64,000 nucleotides of DNA from Opitutaceae bacterium (GCA_024233285.1 JACKPU010000008.1:1-64000); one strand, 5' to 3'. Shown: positions 50,064 through 59,963, numbered from the stretch's first letter. The notes: generated by a model not told the origin, from the letters alone. Made by a program: numbers and translations.

Positions 50064-52894
50064 GGGCTGCGAAAGCCTTCGACGTGCAAGCTGCGGAATA
50101 GATAGTAGAGCGGATCGCCCTCCAATGCGGTGGTGGTGCGCTTGAGGTGCATGATGCGGTTTTCTTTGCGGCCGAAGGTCTCGTAATGTTCCAGTGCGCC
50201 GGATTGAAGCGGGAGATTGCTGGTCTTCAGGTAATGCGCCACATCCGGATAGCGGGCGAGATAATCCTCCCAGTCCGGTTCGGTGCCGACGGTGACGTTG
50301 CGGATTTCAATCACATTGACTCCGGCTTTGGGACGCAGGGTGAGGTCTTTGATGAACCAGCCGGTCGGGGTGTCCCATTCATATGCTGCAACGAGCTCAT
50401 CATTAAACCGCACATCAAATTGCGCGGATTGACGGGCGTGGAGGCATAGCTCGAAGTGAAACTGCAACCGGGACAGGTGTTTGGTGGCGGGAATCTCGAT
50501 GCGCAGAATGGGAGACTTGGCCCAGCGTATCAGTGGTAAGTTCCACTGGGGGTAGGGACCTTCGGGAGCGGCGAGCCCGGACGTAGTGATTCGACCAGCT
50601 GGCGAGGTGGTGATCAATTCATGGGAGAAAAGCTGGATCGGATTGTGTGGTGCCTCTGCTTCGGTGGGATCGTCACGAACCAGATAAGGCACGTCCATCG
50701 AACCAAGCTCACGACCGGTCAGGCGGTCGGTAATGCGCACCGTGAAGCGCCGGAACGGTCGAGTCACCGAGGCGGGTGCGTCGCCCGATTGGTTGAATTC
50801 CGCGAGGATCTCGCTGTCGCCGTCGGCGTAGTCCACTCCCACGGTGAGACGGGCCTCGTCCGGCAAGTTGAGTCCGGTGACTTTGATCCGCATATCGGCA
50901 TAGCGACCTGGGTCGCGCGGTCCGTAATAAAACGTGACCATCACGTTGCGGTTGTTCGGCACGGCTGGGATCTCTTCCGGATGGGGTGGCAATCCGTAGT
51001 AATCCAGTGCAGGCTGGCCCGAGCCGAGCGTGCCGAGAAACTCCACGCCGGCCGTGCGTTTCTCCGGCATCGCAACCGTGGTGTAGGATGAAAGTTGCTC
51101 AATATTGCTGTAAGCGACCTTGCGCACAAACCCCCAACGGGAAATCAGATTGTAGGCGTCGGGCACGACCCGATCAAACGAGGTGAAACGCTGATGTCTT
51201 CCCAGGTTCATGAAGAGGAAGACACGTTCGTTGCCGTCAGCCGTATCGATGTTGATCTTGGGTTCGCCGGCCAGCCTTTGCACCATCACGGTTGGAAGCG
51301 CCGGCAAGGCTGCCGGGGGCGGTTGTCCCGCCCATAAGGGGCCATAGGGGCGGCTGGTATTCTTGAAGAAGTATATCCCGGCCAGCCACAACGAACACAG
51401 GCTCAATCCGATGATGATGTTGCGGGTAAAACGGTTCCAACGTGCCTTGCTCCACCCGATTTCGATGAGAACCCCGAGGCACGGTCCCAGAATTAGGATG
51501 GCGGGAACGAAATAGCGTTGATTGTAGAGAGACCACTTGTTGAGGAGGAAGTAGGTCGCGAACCATCCCAGACCGAGCGCAGCGAGCCAAGCCAGTGGCC
51601 GGCGTTCCCGGCGGCAGCGGAAAAGCGCGAACGCTCCTGCAAGCAGGATTAGCGGTCCGGTGAATCCATACCAGACGTGATCTTCGTTAAGATCAGGCGG
51701 GAACAGATAAAGAGGGGAAAACGCGTAGGCGGGGTTCCAATTGGGGAAGAAGATTTGTTTGCCCCATGCGTTGAGCTCATTGGTGAACTGCAGGTCGAAA
51801 GTGAACCGGTGGAACGGCTCAATGAACATCTGCACCAAATAAGCCTTGGAAGTCTGGAGGACGCTGCCGACCGAAAATGGCCGGTTCAGTGTGAAATCGT
51901 AGGTCTTGTTGATCCACTCGCCTTTTTCCGCGAGATTGATGAGTGCGAATGGGCTGGCCAGACCGAGGGCCAGGATCCCGGGAAGCACCCACGCGCGAAG
52001 TGCTAAGAACAGATCGCGCAGGCGCCCGTCGCGCCAATGCTGCCAGCAAAGCCAGAGGACGATCAGCCCCGCGGCTGGCCCAAAGAAAACGACAGTCAAT
52101 TTTGAGCCTGCGGCCAAACCGGCGGCGACTCCGGCCATGATGGCGTCGCGGGTCAGGCGGTCGCGCCGCCAACGCAAAATGAACATCAGGGTGACCAGCA
52201 CACCCGCTCCGGTGGGCAGGTCATTGGTGGTGGCGGTGGCTTGGGCCAGAATTTGGGTTGCCGTCAAGGTCAGCCAGGTGGCGAGCAGGGCGGCATTGGG
52301 ACCAAGTGAAGCCAGTCGGCCGATGCGGTAGAGGGAAAGGCCAGCAACGGCCCATGCCACCAAGTTGATGAAGTTCACCGCTTGCACCGGTGCACCATAG
52401 ATCAGGCCACCGAGCTGCAGCAGGTTGTAGTTGAATGGGAAGTAAGTCTGCCGGGGGTTGCCGGTGTCGAAGTGGGCCAAATCCCCTTGCCCCATGTAAT
52501 ACATCGCCCGCGGCAGGTGATAGGTCAGCGAATCGTAGTTGTTGGGTTCGTAGGTCGCACCGATTCGCAGGGCAATCCACGTGATCGCCATCAGGGTGCC
52601 GAACGCAAATACCTGGAGGGCGGTGCCGGGGCGGTCGCTCGACTCAGACGGAGCGTTTGTTTTGACGTGGGCGACCAACCACAGCAGGACGGCGCTCAGG
52701 AGTGAGGTGCGGAAAAACCAATCGGCGTCACCAAGGTGTTCCCATTGAGCGAGCAAAAGAGAGGTTACCACGATATTCGCCCAGCCCAGCAACACCGTGG
52801 TAACGAGGCGCTCCAGCAAGCCCGGGTGAAATCGTGCGGCAGTTATGAATGACAGGACCGCAAGAACAGCGATATGAGCGATCAACAATGCCAT
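50060..52894 (-). CDS. Large GT-C membrane glycosyltransferase with C-terminal beta module and NPDV insert
   Basis: This 944 aa protein has about twelve helices over the first ~490 residues, with 'PNNYDSLTYHLPRAMYYMG' in the first large loop, a pattern seen in GT-C enzymes, then a ~450-residue soluble region. The end is a beta-rich segment ('GVNVIEIRNVTVG') broken by 'DWEDYLARYPDVAHYLKTS' and 'HYETFGRKENR', after which the strand pattern resumes ('YLFRSLHVEGFR'). The paralogue at 44541 shares this order. It probably glycosylates a glycan outside the membrane from a lipid-phosphate donor. It is preceded by a GT4 gene with a 9-base gap. Confidence 0.8.
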   Translation of the reverse strand: MALLIAHIAVLAVLSFITAARFHPGLLERLVTTVLLGWANIVVTSLLLAQWEHLGDADWFFRTSLLSAVLLWLVAHVKTNAPSESSDRPGTALQVFAFGTLMAITWIALRIGATYEPNNYDSLTYHLPRAMYYMGQGDLAHFDTGNPRQTYFPFNYNLLQLGGLIYGAPVQAVNFINLVAWAVAGLSLYRIGRLASLGPNAALLATWLTLTATQILAQATATTNDLPTGAGVLVTLMFILRWRRDRLTRDAIMAGVAAGLAAGSKLTVVFFGPAAGLIVLWLCWQHWRDGRLRDLFLALRAWVLPGILALGLASPFALINLAEKGEWINKTYDFTLNRPFSVGSVLQTSKAYLVQMFIEPFHRFTFDLQFTNELNAWGKQIFFPNWNPAYAFSPLYLFPPDLNEDHVWYGFTGPLILLAGAFALFRCRRERRPLAWLAALGLGWFATYFLLNKWSLYNQRYFVPAILILGPCLGVLIEIGWSKARWNRFTRNIIIGLSLCSLWLAGIYFFKNTSRPYGPLWAGQPPPAALPALPTVMVQRLAGEPKINIDTADGNERVFLFMNLGRHQRFTSFDRVVPDAYNLISRWGFVRKVAYSNIEQLSSYTTVAMPEKRTAGVEFLGTLGSGQPALDYYGLPPHPEEIPAVPNNRNVMVTFYYGPRDPGRYADMRIKVTGLNLPDEARLTVGVDYADGDSEILAEFNQSGDAPASVTRPFRRFTVRITDRLTGRELGSMDVPYLVRDDPTEAEAPHNPIQLFSHELITTSPAGRITTSGLAAPEGPYPQWNLPLIRWAKSPILRIEIPATKHLSRLQFHFELCLHARQSAQFDVRFNDELVAAYEWDTPTGWFIKDLTLRPKAGVNVIEIRNVTVGTEPDWEDYLARYPDVAHYLKTSNLPLQSGALEHYETFGRKENRIMHLKRTTTALEGDPLYYLFRSLHVEGFRSP

Positions 52895-52903
52895 GACGGA
52901 CCG

Positions 52904-54820
52904 TTACTTCTGGCTGACACAAAGCACAGAGCAATCAAAACACCCCATCAGCTTTGCGGAACCGGTGTCACACCACTCGTCAACCGCCAGGCGGTGCGGG
53001 GCGGCCTCCACGGCGTTGGTGGTGAGGTAGCCGCCGATCAATACTGGCGTGCCGGGTGCCAGCCATGCACTCAGTGCATTGAGGTCGTCGGCGGTGACTG
53101 GTTTTGGGCTTGGGCCAATCCAAACCATGGTGGGGCGAGGCTCCCATCGTGTGATGAAATCCCCCAAATCTTGCACGATGACGTGGCTGTGGATGCCCAG
53201 TCCCGTGCGGTCAAACAGACCGCGCATCAAGTCAGGGTTTTCATGATTCAAACCAAGAGCGTAGCAGACCGGTGGCAGGGTGCGGTTGGGGTTGGCCAGG
53301 GCACCCTGTATTGCGGCAACGATGCCTCGACCAACGTCTGGCCCTATTCCCAGGATGATGTCACCTGCACGGTAACCCAGTTCGAATAATTTGGTGAGCT
53401 CGGCGGCATCAGACGTTCCAGGCAGGCCTGCGGTCGCGTCGACGATGGTCGCCTGCTCGGGAGCAATCAAATCGCCCTTCGACGGCCACGATGGGCGGCA
53501 ACGCTTCGGTTCGGTTGGCTCTCCGGATTCGGCGACGGGATAAGACAGGACCGGAGTATCGGGGCCGACATGGCATGCGGGTTTGCCTCCGAGGTAGTCG
53601 CGCCAACGCAGGGCATGAGCTTCTTGGGAAAAGCGCGCGGCTGCGAATTCGCGGGCCCGATGGGCAAACTCCGATCGCCTGACGGGATTGGTCAATAAAT
53701 CACGCAGCGCGGCGACGGCGGCTTGCACGTCCGCGTTTCGAGTCAGAAATCCCGTCAGGCCGTGACGAATGATCTCTGATACGCCGCCGGCGTGAAAGGC
53801 CACGGCAGGCACGCCGCACAATTGGGCCTCCATGACTGTCTGGCCAAAAGCTTCCTCAGTTGCAGTGCCGAGGAAGATATCCGCGGCTTGATAACAACGG
53901 GCCAATTGATCGGCGCGCAGATGATACCCAAGGCTGATAAGCCCGGGGATTTCAGTGGCATTATGACCGAAGGCGGCAAAGACCGCCTCGTCTTTCAGCG
54001 CTTCGACGATGGCGCGGAGATGAGTCCCTCCTTTGCGGGCTTCCTGAAAGTTGACCGCCGCGCACAGCACAATCGGCTTGTTATCGGGCAAGCCAAGCTG
54101 CTGGCGTGCGAGGGTGGGGTCGCCAGGGCAAAACACATCCTTGTCCGCGCCAAGTTCGACGGTGTCCACGCCGTGGGCTGAGGGCATGGCGGTGAGAAAC
54201 ATGCGACGATTCCATTGGCTGTTGGCGACGACATCGATGCCGCGCGGCCCGCCGAATATTTCGCGTCGCGTGTGCCATGCGCCGGGAATCAAACTGGGGT
54301 TGAGCCGTGGATATTGCTCGGCGGTGGGACACGCTTCCGTGCAGCCGGTGAGGTAAGCTTTGCAATCGCCCGGATAAGCACAACGACCAGTATAAAGGTA
54401 TGCGTCGTGCAAAAAGGTGATCACCCGGCACCCGAGGCGCCGAATGGCCGGAAGCAGCTGAAAGGGCCAACAGGCGGCATGGAGATTGCCCACAATCACC
54501 ACATCCGGGTTGAAACGGGCAACCTCGGCTAGGAGACCGGCAATCACTGCATCATCTGACAGGTTGCGACCGCCGACCAGATGATCAACGGCGCGGATGC
54601 CGAGCCAAAGATTCCGGTCAATACCACGGGTGGCGACGGCTTCGAGTTCGATTTCTCCGGGGGCCCATGCCAGAACTCCCGTCTCAATGCCAAGACGGAG
54701 TATGGCCTCGACTTGACGAGCTTGGGCGATGCCAGCTCCGTATTGAAAACTGACATCGTTCAGAAACAGCACGCGCCGGGGCAAATCCGAGGCGTTGGTA
54801 ATGGATTCGGCGGCTGACAT
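52904..54820 (-). CDS. GT4 glycosyltransferase fused to a decayed methyltransferase-like domain
   Basis: The 638 aa product has a GT4 at ~16-425 with 'VSFQYGAGIAQARQVEAIL', a Cys-rich loop (C147, C153, C160, C164 in 'TGRCAYPGDCKAYLTGC' and 'EACP') as in WcaC-like transferases, and E323-x7-E331 ('TEEAFGQTVMEA'). Residues ~460-600 resemble a class I methyltransferase of the type with 'WIDGDH' but are degraded: 'ILGIGPDVGRGIVAA' for motif I and 'MVWIGPSPKPVTADDL' for the acidic motif. The tail has four Cys ('EWCDTG', 'CFDCSVLC'). The GT4 looks active; the second domain may only bind. The gene follows a methyltransferase gene by 5 bases. Confidence 0.8.
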   Translation of the reverse strand: MSAAESITNASDLPRRVLFLNDVSFQYGAGIAQARQVEAILRLGIETGVLAWAPGEIELEAVATRGIDRNLWLGIRAVDHLVGGRNLSDDAVIAGLLAEVARFNPDVVIVGNLHAACWPFQLLPAIRRLGCRVITFLHDAYLYTGRCAYPGDCKAYLTGCTEACPTAEQYPRLNPSLIPGAWHTRREIFGGPRGIDVVANSQWNRRMFLTAMPSAHGVDTVELGADKDVFCPGDPTLARQQLGLPDNKPIVLCAAVNFQEARKGGTHLRAIVEALKDEAVFAAFGHNATEIPGLISLGYHLRADQLARCYQAADIFLGTATEEAFGQTVMEAQLCGVPAVAFHAGGVSEIIRHGLTGFLTRNADVQAAVAALRDLLTNPVRRSEFAHRAREFAAARFSQEAHALRWRDYLGGKPACHVGPDTPVLSYPVAESGEPTEPKRCRPSWPSKGDLIAPEQATIVDATAGLPGTSDAAELTKLFELGYRAGDIILGIGPDVGRGIVAAIQGALANPNRTLPPVCYALGLNHENPDLMRGLFDRTGLGIHSHVIVQDLGDFITRWEPRPTMVWIGPSPKPVTADDLNALSAWLAPGTPVLIGGYLTTNAVEAAPHRLAVDEWCDTGSAKLMGCFDCSVLCVSQK

Positions 54821-54825
54821 GGTTT

Positions 54826-55815
54826 CTAGGCGGCGGCTCCGGCCTTATGGAAAAGGAATACACCTGTGATCGCCGGACCGGCATGGCTGCGGTGGCATTC
54901 GTCGATGAACTTGAGTTGGGGCTGCATATGACGCCGGATATGCTTCAGCAATTCTTCGTCGAACTGCATGCAGTATTTCAAGTAGGTCAGGAAAAAGACA
55001 CTGAAGCTTTCGAATTCCGGGGTCCCGTCCGGGGCGAAGTCAGCATAGGTGGCGTTGGGGAAGTATTGCAGGCGCAAACCATGCCGATGGCCCAAGTCGG
55101 ATAGGTCGTGGATCGTGAACAGATGCTTGTCCTCGGCGGCGACTTTGACGAGGTCGCGCCGGCAGTAGAACTTAACCGTGTCGGTGAAGTTCGTCAGTTG
55201 TGTTTCCCAGGCGGGATTGATCGTGACCCCAGCAGATTTTAGGGTGGGCAGGATGCTTTGGGCGACCGCCGCCATCAGCACATAACCACTTTCCAGTGGC
55301 TCGGCCCCCATGGCGAGCGCGCCGCCGGGGCGCAAAGTGCGGGCGCAGGCGGCGATGAATTCATCGACCTGCAGGATGTGATGGAGGGTTGATCGCATGG
55401 CGATCAACGAGAACATCTCAGGCGGGAGTTTGCCGAGGTCATCGGCATTCAGCAGGGCGAATTGCAGTTGCGCCGGTCCCACCGGCCCCGCGGGGAATTG
55501 ACTGGCGGTGATACGGAGAAAGGTGGGAGAGGGATCCGTGATGAGGAAATCGGATCCGGGGTAGTAGTGGGCCAGGCCGTAGGTCAGGCGTCCGGTGCCG
55601 CATCCGATTTCAAGTGCGGGACCGGTTACATCCACCTGTTCCCTCTGGAGCAGTCGCACAAGCCCCTGACCCTCTTCGGGCTCGGCCGCGCTCACGCCAT
55701 ATTGGGCATCATATTGATCCTCGGCATGCGCGTAGGCGCGTTCAGGCGAAATGCGCGTGAGGCCGTGCCATTGCGGGAGACCGTTTATCCAACTGTCGTA
55801 TGAAGGCGAAGGCAT
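54826..55815 (-). CDS. Class I SAM-dependent methyltransferase (paralogue of 60000-60986)
   Basis: The 329 aa protein has 'ALEIGCGTGRLTYGLAHYYPG', 'DFLITDPSPTFLRIT', 'FSLIAMRSTLHHILQVDEFI' and 'ACARTLRPGGALAMGAEPLE'. Its C-terminal half ('FKYCRRDLVKVAAEDKH'-like region, 'HMQPQLKFIDECHRSHAGPA') is almost colinear with the gene at 60000-60986, so the pair arose by duplication. Each copy lies directly downstream of a large GT8-like/GT2 fusion. Its target is probably a sugar or lipid in the same pathway. The ATG lies 5 bases after the fusion stop. Confidence 0.85.
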   Translation of the reverse strand: MPSPSYDSWINGLPQWHGLTRISPERAYAHAEDQYDAQYGVSAAEPEEGQGLVRLLQREQVDVTGPALEIGCGTGRLTYGLAHYYPGSDFLITDPSPTFLRITASQFPAGPVGPAQLQFALLNADDLGKLPPEMFSLIAMRSTLHHILQVDEFIAACARTLRPGGALAMGAEPLESGYVLMAAVAQSILPTLKSAGVTINPAWETQLTNFTDTVKFYCRRDLVKVAAEDKHLFTIHDLSDLGHRHGLRLQYFPNATYADFAPDGTPEFESFSVFFLTYLKYCMQFDEELLKHIRRHMQPQLKFIDECHRSHAGPAITGVFLFHKAGAAA

Positions 55816-55820
55816 GATGG

Positions 55821-58547
55821 TCAGGACTCCAATTGAGCGGCACGATGGGCGGCATTCACCTGCCGGAGTTCAGGCAGATAAGGAACGTGGCTGCCGCCGG
55901 TTTTCTGTTTTTCGTGTTCACGAAAAATGGCCAGCACCTCTGGTATGGCGAGGACGGTGGCACCGGCCTTTGCCATGCGCACCCAGAGATCGTAGTCCAT
56001 GCTGTAGTAAAGCTCCTCGTTGAGCTTGCCTCCCGCGCGGTCGAAAACATCCCGGGTAAAGAACACCTCGGGTTGATGAAAAAAGTCACCCTTCAGCCAT
56101 GAGCCATCCAAGTCCAGCAGGCCGGATAGTGGCAAGGTGCTGATCTGGCCCACCGGCAGTTTGCATTGGTGAATGTGACGGGCCTTGGCTGCATGATTCA
56201 GCACCCGCGCACAGCGGCCCACGACGAGATCGGTTTGATGCAGCAGGAACATCTGGCCGGTGGTGAACAAGCTGCCCGGGGCAAGCCGGTCGTCGCTATT
56301 TATCCAAGTCAGGATTTTCCCGGTGGCGCGAGCGAAGCCTTTGTTGAGGGCTTCGGATTGCCCACGGTCCTTTTCGCTTATCCACCAAGCCAGACGATCC
56401 TGGTATTTCTTGATGATCTCAACTGAGCCGTCAGTCGAACCGCCATCGACGATGATGTATTCAAGCGAGGGGTAGTTCTGGTCGAGGACCGAGCGTATGG
56501 TTTCCTCGAGATAGTCTGCTTGATTGTAACTGACCGTGATCACGGTGATCGTCGGCCACTGGTCAGCTTGGTGGGGCGCGGGAGGATAAATATCCGCCGG
56601 TCGGATACGCGGCCAGTCGACGCCGAGGCGAAATGATGGTTGGCGCGGGCCGAGCCATGCAGCTGGAGGGCGCAACAGTAACAAGGTGCCATCGGCAAAG
56701 GTCTGGGCTGGGGCATCTGCGGGGATCCAGGCGGGACGCGGTTCGGCCGAGGTCAGAATAATGCGATGGTGGGGTTGCAGACGTCCGATGAGTGACGGGA
56801 GAACGGCTGGGGCAGCGGCGGAATCAAAGGCCACGGCATCAAAATCGGCCAGACCACTCGAATAACCGTCGTTGCCGAGGGGACGATGCTCCTTGGCCCC
56901 AAAAAGCAGATAATGATCCCATGCGCCGGCAAGGTCCCCGGTTGCGACCGCATTGGCGACATCCGGATTGGCCTCGTAGTAGGATTTTTCACTGAAGAAC
57001 GAATCAATTTCAGCCAACCATTCCAACAGGGTTTGCGGCCAGTAGCGGATCACTGCAGGATTGGTGACGGCGAGCTCGGGTGGGCTTTCAAAGACCTGGA
57101 TCATGGTGCCCATGCCGGCCATCCATGCGAGATGGGGCAGCAGCGCCTCATCATACTTTACCACGGCCAACTTGTGGAAATGCCGTGTGTGGGCGGTAAA
57201 CTGAGTGCGCAACGTTTCGCGGGCCGCACTGTGATCGCGCGATGGCGTCGTCGCTGCTGCCAAACGCGTCTTGAGTGCGGCGATTTCCTCGTCGCGTTCC
57301 GCGCCCAACCGTTGATGCCGCTGGATCTCGGCTTCGAGCATTTTCAGATAGGCAACATTGCGCTCAAGATCGGTGTAAGCTTCTTGCAGTTTGCCTTGAT
57401 AAAACGTGATGGACTTGAGGCGCTCGCTCCGGTCGACCTCGGCGATGTGTAGTTTTTCAGCGGACTCCCGGACCAATTCCTTGGCGTCATTCTCTCGATC
57501 AATAACCCGCTGCCGCATTGCTTTGACTTCGGCACCGGCCTGACGTGCTTCCTCCAGCAAAGCGGTCATTGCCTTTTGGTTGGCAGTGAGGGCAACGAGG
57601 CTTGCGGTTCGTTCCTTTTGCGCCTGCGCCAACAGCTCCATGAGGTATGGCAGCACGGTCGGAGCTTTGTCACTCTCCTTCGAGGAAAGGGGCAGCACCG
57701 TTGGTTTGGCGTTGGGGTCGTTAAGGAATAAAACGAGATAGGGGATGTAAACGTGCTGCCGGAGTTCGTCGGACAGCGCGATGCCGTAGCGGTGCAGGCC
57801 GCTGTCAAATATCCCGGGGGCCAGCAGACTCATGCCGTTGAAGTTCCAGGCGATAATCGGATTTCCGTCGATTTGTGGGGCGCCGTGGTCTGCGGTAATC
57901 GTTTTCCCTGAAAGGTTCCAGGGAGCGACGCCAAGTCCGGGTGTGGAGAGAATTTTTGCGCCCGCAAAACGTTCGGGCCAGCTGTCCAGATATTTTGCCT
58001 CCAGATAGCGTTTCGGTTCGAAGATGGTAAAACACCATGTGACGCACTGCCCGGCCCAAGAGGTCACGGCAGCGAGTCCAGTCTCATCGTGGCGCAGGGT
58101 CACCCAGCCCGCGTCGAAACGTCCGATCGGTTCGGCGGATTCTTCAGCATTGCGTGTAAGCAGAGCGATGGACGCTTCCCCGATTTCGGTAAAAACCCTT
58201 TCTGGTGAAGCAAACAGGCAGAGACTGGCATCGAGCGCCGTGAGTATTTCGCCGGCGGGTAATTGCGTAAGTATGTGCCGCATGAAGGCGGCTTTGCAGG
58301 TGGCCGCAAATTCCGAAGCGGTGCGGTCTTCACGGGCTTTGCGCAGACGAGGCTCGGTCTTGAGAAGTGGCGCGAGGTCATGCACTTCCATCCCGGGCGG
58401 TCTCTGCTTCACCAACTGCTCATGCGCGGCTTCATCGCAAGCAAGGATGTGCAGCACATAGTTTCCAGCGTGCCGTTGCAGGGATGCATTGAGTGCCAGC
58501 CCCATCGGCACGTTCTCAGCATTCAGGATACTGCAATAGTGGCGCAT
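55821..58547 (-). CDS. GT8-like (altered DxD) / coiled coil / NPDV / GT2 fusion
   Basis: The protein has 908 aa. Residues 1-~285 match the GT8-like protein at 58683, but D106-A-D108 there is D106-A-S108 here. A coiled coil covers ~305-435 ('YTDLERNVAYLKMLEAEI'). A short helical motif follows at ~523-556 ('YYEANPDVANAVATG', 'HYLLFGAKEHR'), then a spacer, and a WcaA-like GT2 at ~665-890 with 'ITVITVSYNQADYLEETI', 'VDGGSTDGSV', SDD in 'TWINSDDRLAPGSL' and 'MDYDLWVRMAKAG'. The GT2 looks active in the cytoplasm; the first domain may be impaired. I start at ATG 58547 (MRHYCSILN), which aligns with both paralogues; 35 upstream in-frame codons lie in a gap and are not family-like. Confidence 0.83.
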   Translation of the reverse strand: MRHYCSILNAENVPMGLALNASLQRHAGNYVLHILACDEAAHEQLVKQRPPGMEVHDLAPLLKTEPRLRKAREDRTASEFAATCKAAFMRHILTQLPAGEILTALDASLCLFASPERVFTEIGEASIALLTRNAEESAEPIGRFDAGWVTLRHDETGLAAVTSWAGQCVTWCFTIFEPKRYLEAKYLDSWPERFAGAKILSTPGLGVAPWNLSGKTITADHGAPQIDGNPIIAWNFNGMSLLAPGIFDSGLHRYGIALSDELRQHVYIPYLVLFLNDPNAKPTVLPLSSKESDKAPTVLPYLMELLAQAQKERTASLVALTANQKAMTALLEEARQAGAEVKAMRQRVIDRENDAKELVRESAEKLHIAEVDRSERLKSITFYQGKLQEAYTDLERNVAYLKMLEAEIQRHQRLGAERDEEIAALKTRLAAATTPSRDHSAARETLRTQFTAHTRHFHKLAVVKYDEALLPHLAWMAGMGTMIQVFESPPELAVTNPAVIRYWPQTLLEWLAEIDSFFSEKSYYEANPDVANAVATGDLAGAWDHYLLFGAKEHRPLGNDGYSSGLADFDAVAFDSAAAPAVLPSLIGRLQPHHRIILTSAEPRPAWIPADAPAQTFADGTLLLLRPPAAWLGPRQPSFRLGVDWPRIRPADIYPPAPHQADQWPTITVITVSYNQADYLEETIRSVLDQNYPSLEYIIVDGGSTDGSVEIIKKYQDRLAWWISEKDRGQSEALNKGFARATGKILTWINSDDRLAPGSLFTTGQMFLLHQTDLVVGRCARVLNHAAKARHIHQCKLPVGQISTLPLSGLLDLDGSWLKGDFFHQPEVFFTRDVFDRAGGKLNEELYYSMDYDLWVRMAKAGATVLAIPEVLAIFREHEKQKTGGSHVPYLPELRQVNAAHRAAQLES

Positions 58548-58682
58548 GGGAAGGGTTTGGCTCTGCGCGTTGAATCGGTCCTTGGTTGAGTCAATGGGCA
58601 CGGTGAGGGAGTGAAACTTCCAAGCAAAGGGTGCGACGGGAGTGCATGCCAACAGGAAAATGCGACCGAGCCATGAAGTCGG
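58548..58682 (-). other. Non-coding gap upstream of the fusion gene
   Basis: These 135 bases lie between the free-standing GT8-like gene and the fusion gene. The frame of the fusion gene stays open through most of it, but the translated leader has no match in the two paralogues, which start at the equivalent of 58547. A promoter is possible; I see no clear -35/-10 pair, hairpin or ribosome site. Confidence 0.3.
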
Positions 58683-59963
58683 TTACCTGGCTTTTTGAAG
58701 CTGCCGGGTAAGATCGGCGATGATTGCGTCCTTGTCTGCACCGACCTTGATGTGGGCACGAATCTCGGCCTCGAGGGTCTTGAGGTAGGCCACATTGCGT
58801 TCCAAGTCGGCATAGGCGGTTTTGAGCTTGTCCTGATAGTAATGGATCGAAGCCAGACGCTCCTCGCTGTCCTTTTCGACGGTTTTGAGATAATCCACCG
58901 TCTGCTGGTGCTCGGCACGGGCTTTGTTGCGATCGCGTTCGACGGTTTCAAGGTAGGCAATCGTTTGCTTGGTCGCGCGGACGTTTTCTTCGATGGAGAG
59001 GAGGCGTTTGCCGCGATCCAGCTCCGAGCTCTTCAGCATTTGGAGCAGATGCGTGACCACCGAAGCGTGTCGAGGGTCAAGGGGGTCGGCGGCGGGCAAC
59101 ACTTCCGGCCGGGGCCCGGCAATTTCGCCGGAAAGGCGGAGTAAATGCTGAAGATAAGGCAGGTAAATGTAGCGGCGGAGGCCCTCGCTCAAATCGGCAT
59201 CATAGCGATGAAGACTGGGGTCGTAAAGCTGGTCGGCGACGGGACGGAGAGCATGAAAATGATAAAAAACCAGCTCAACATCATCAACACATGGACCTTC
59301 GCTGATACGGGAATCGCGGACGTTCCACGGAGCGGCATTTACGCCACGATGCTTGATGCTGACGGTGGGAGAAAACCGGGTTTCCCATGTATCGAGATAT
59401 TTTTGATCTGCGTAGCGTTCATCCTCGAGCCGGTTGTAACACCAGTCTGCACACTTTTCGGCCCAGTCGCTGGCGCAGGCGATACCCGTGTGATCGTTGC
59501 GAAAAGAAACCCATCCTACATTGAAGCGCCCGTAGCGATCAAGGTGCTGCAGCGCCGGTGGAAAACGATGAGGCGTGATGGCAACGGATGCCGTTCCGAT
59601 CTCATCGTAAATTGGCTTTGGAGAGGAGAAGAAATAAAGGTCGGCGTCGAGGTAGGTCAGGAGTTCGCCTTCGGGCACGGTTGGAATCAAATGACGTGCC
59701 AACCAAGAGGTGCAGGTGAAGAAGAACTCCAATTTGGTGCGGTTGTCTGCGGCGGCACGGAGTTCGGGGTGTTCTGCCACAAGTTTGTCCAAGGGCAGCA
59801 ATTTCACTTCGGGTAACTTGCGTGCGGCGAGATCGCTTCGAGTCGATTCGTCCATGCACAAAATGGTCAGCCGAAACTCATCAGCGTGTTGTCGAAGCGA
59901 TTCGTAAAGGGCGAGTCCGCGTGAGAGGTAGTGCTGATCGAAGTATGTGCAAAAATACCGCAT
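58683..59963 (-). CDS. GT8-like glycosyltransferase with C-terminal coiled coil
   Basis: The 426 aa protein has a GT-A-type domain at 1-~290: 'RYFCTYFDQHYLSRGLALYE', the metal-binding D106-A-D108 in 'LTYLDADLYFFSSP', 'GRFNVGWVSFRND', 'HRGVNAAPWNVRD' and 'VFYHFHAL'. It is similar to nucleotide-diphospho-sugar transferases near GT8. The C-terminal ~115 residues are coiled coil with three copies of a YLxT(V/L)E motif at ~337-341, ~358-362 and ~393-397. The same coiled coil lies inside the two neighbouring fusion proteins, so this is the unfused form. With the intact DxD it is the best candidate for the active member. It should act in the cytoplasm; the coiled coil may bind the fusion partners. 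Confidence 0.83.
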   Translation of the reverse strand: MRYFCTYFDQHYLSRGLALYESLRQHADEFRLTILCMDESTRSDLAARKLPEVKLLPLDKLVAEHPELRAAADNRTKLEFFFTCTSWLARHLIPTVPEGELLTYLDADLYFFSSPKPIYDEIGTASVAITPHRFPPALQHLDRYGRFNVGWVSFRNDHTGIACASDWAEKCADWCYNRLEDERYADQKYLDTWETRFSPTVSIKHRGVNAAPWNVRDSRISEGPCVDDVELVFYHFHALRPVADQLYDPSLHRYDADLSEGLRRYIYLPYLQHLLRLSGEIAGPRPEVLPAADPLDPRHASVVTHLLQMLKSSELDRGKRLLSIEENVRATKQTIAYLETVERDRNKARAEHQQTVDYLKTVEKDSEERLASIHYYQDKLKTAYADLERNVAYLKTLEAEIRAHIKVGADKDAIIADLTRQLQKAR

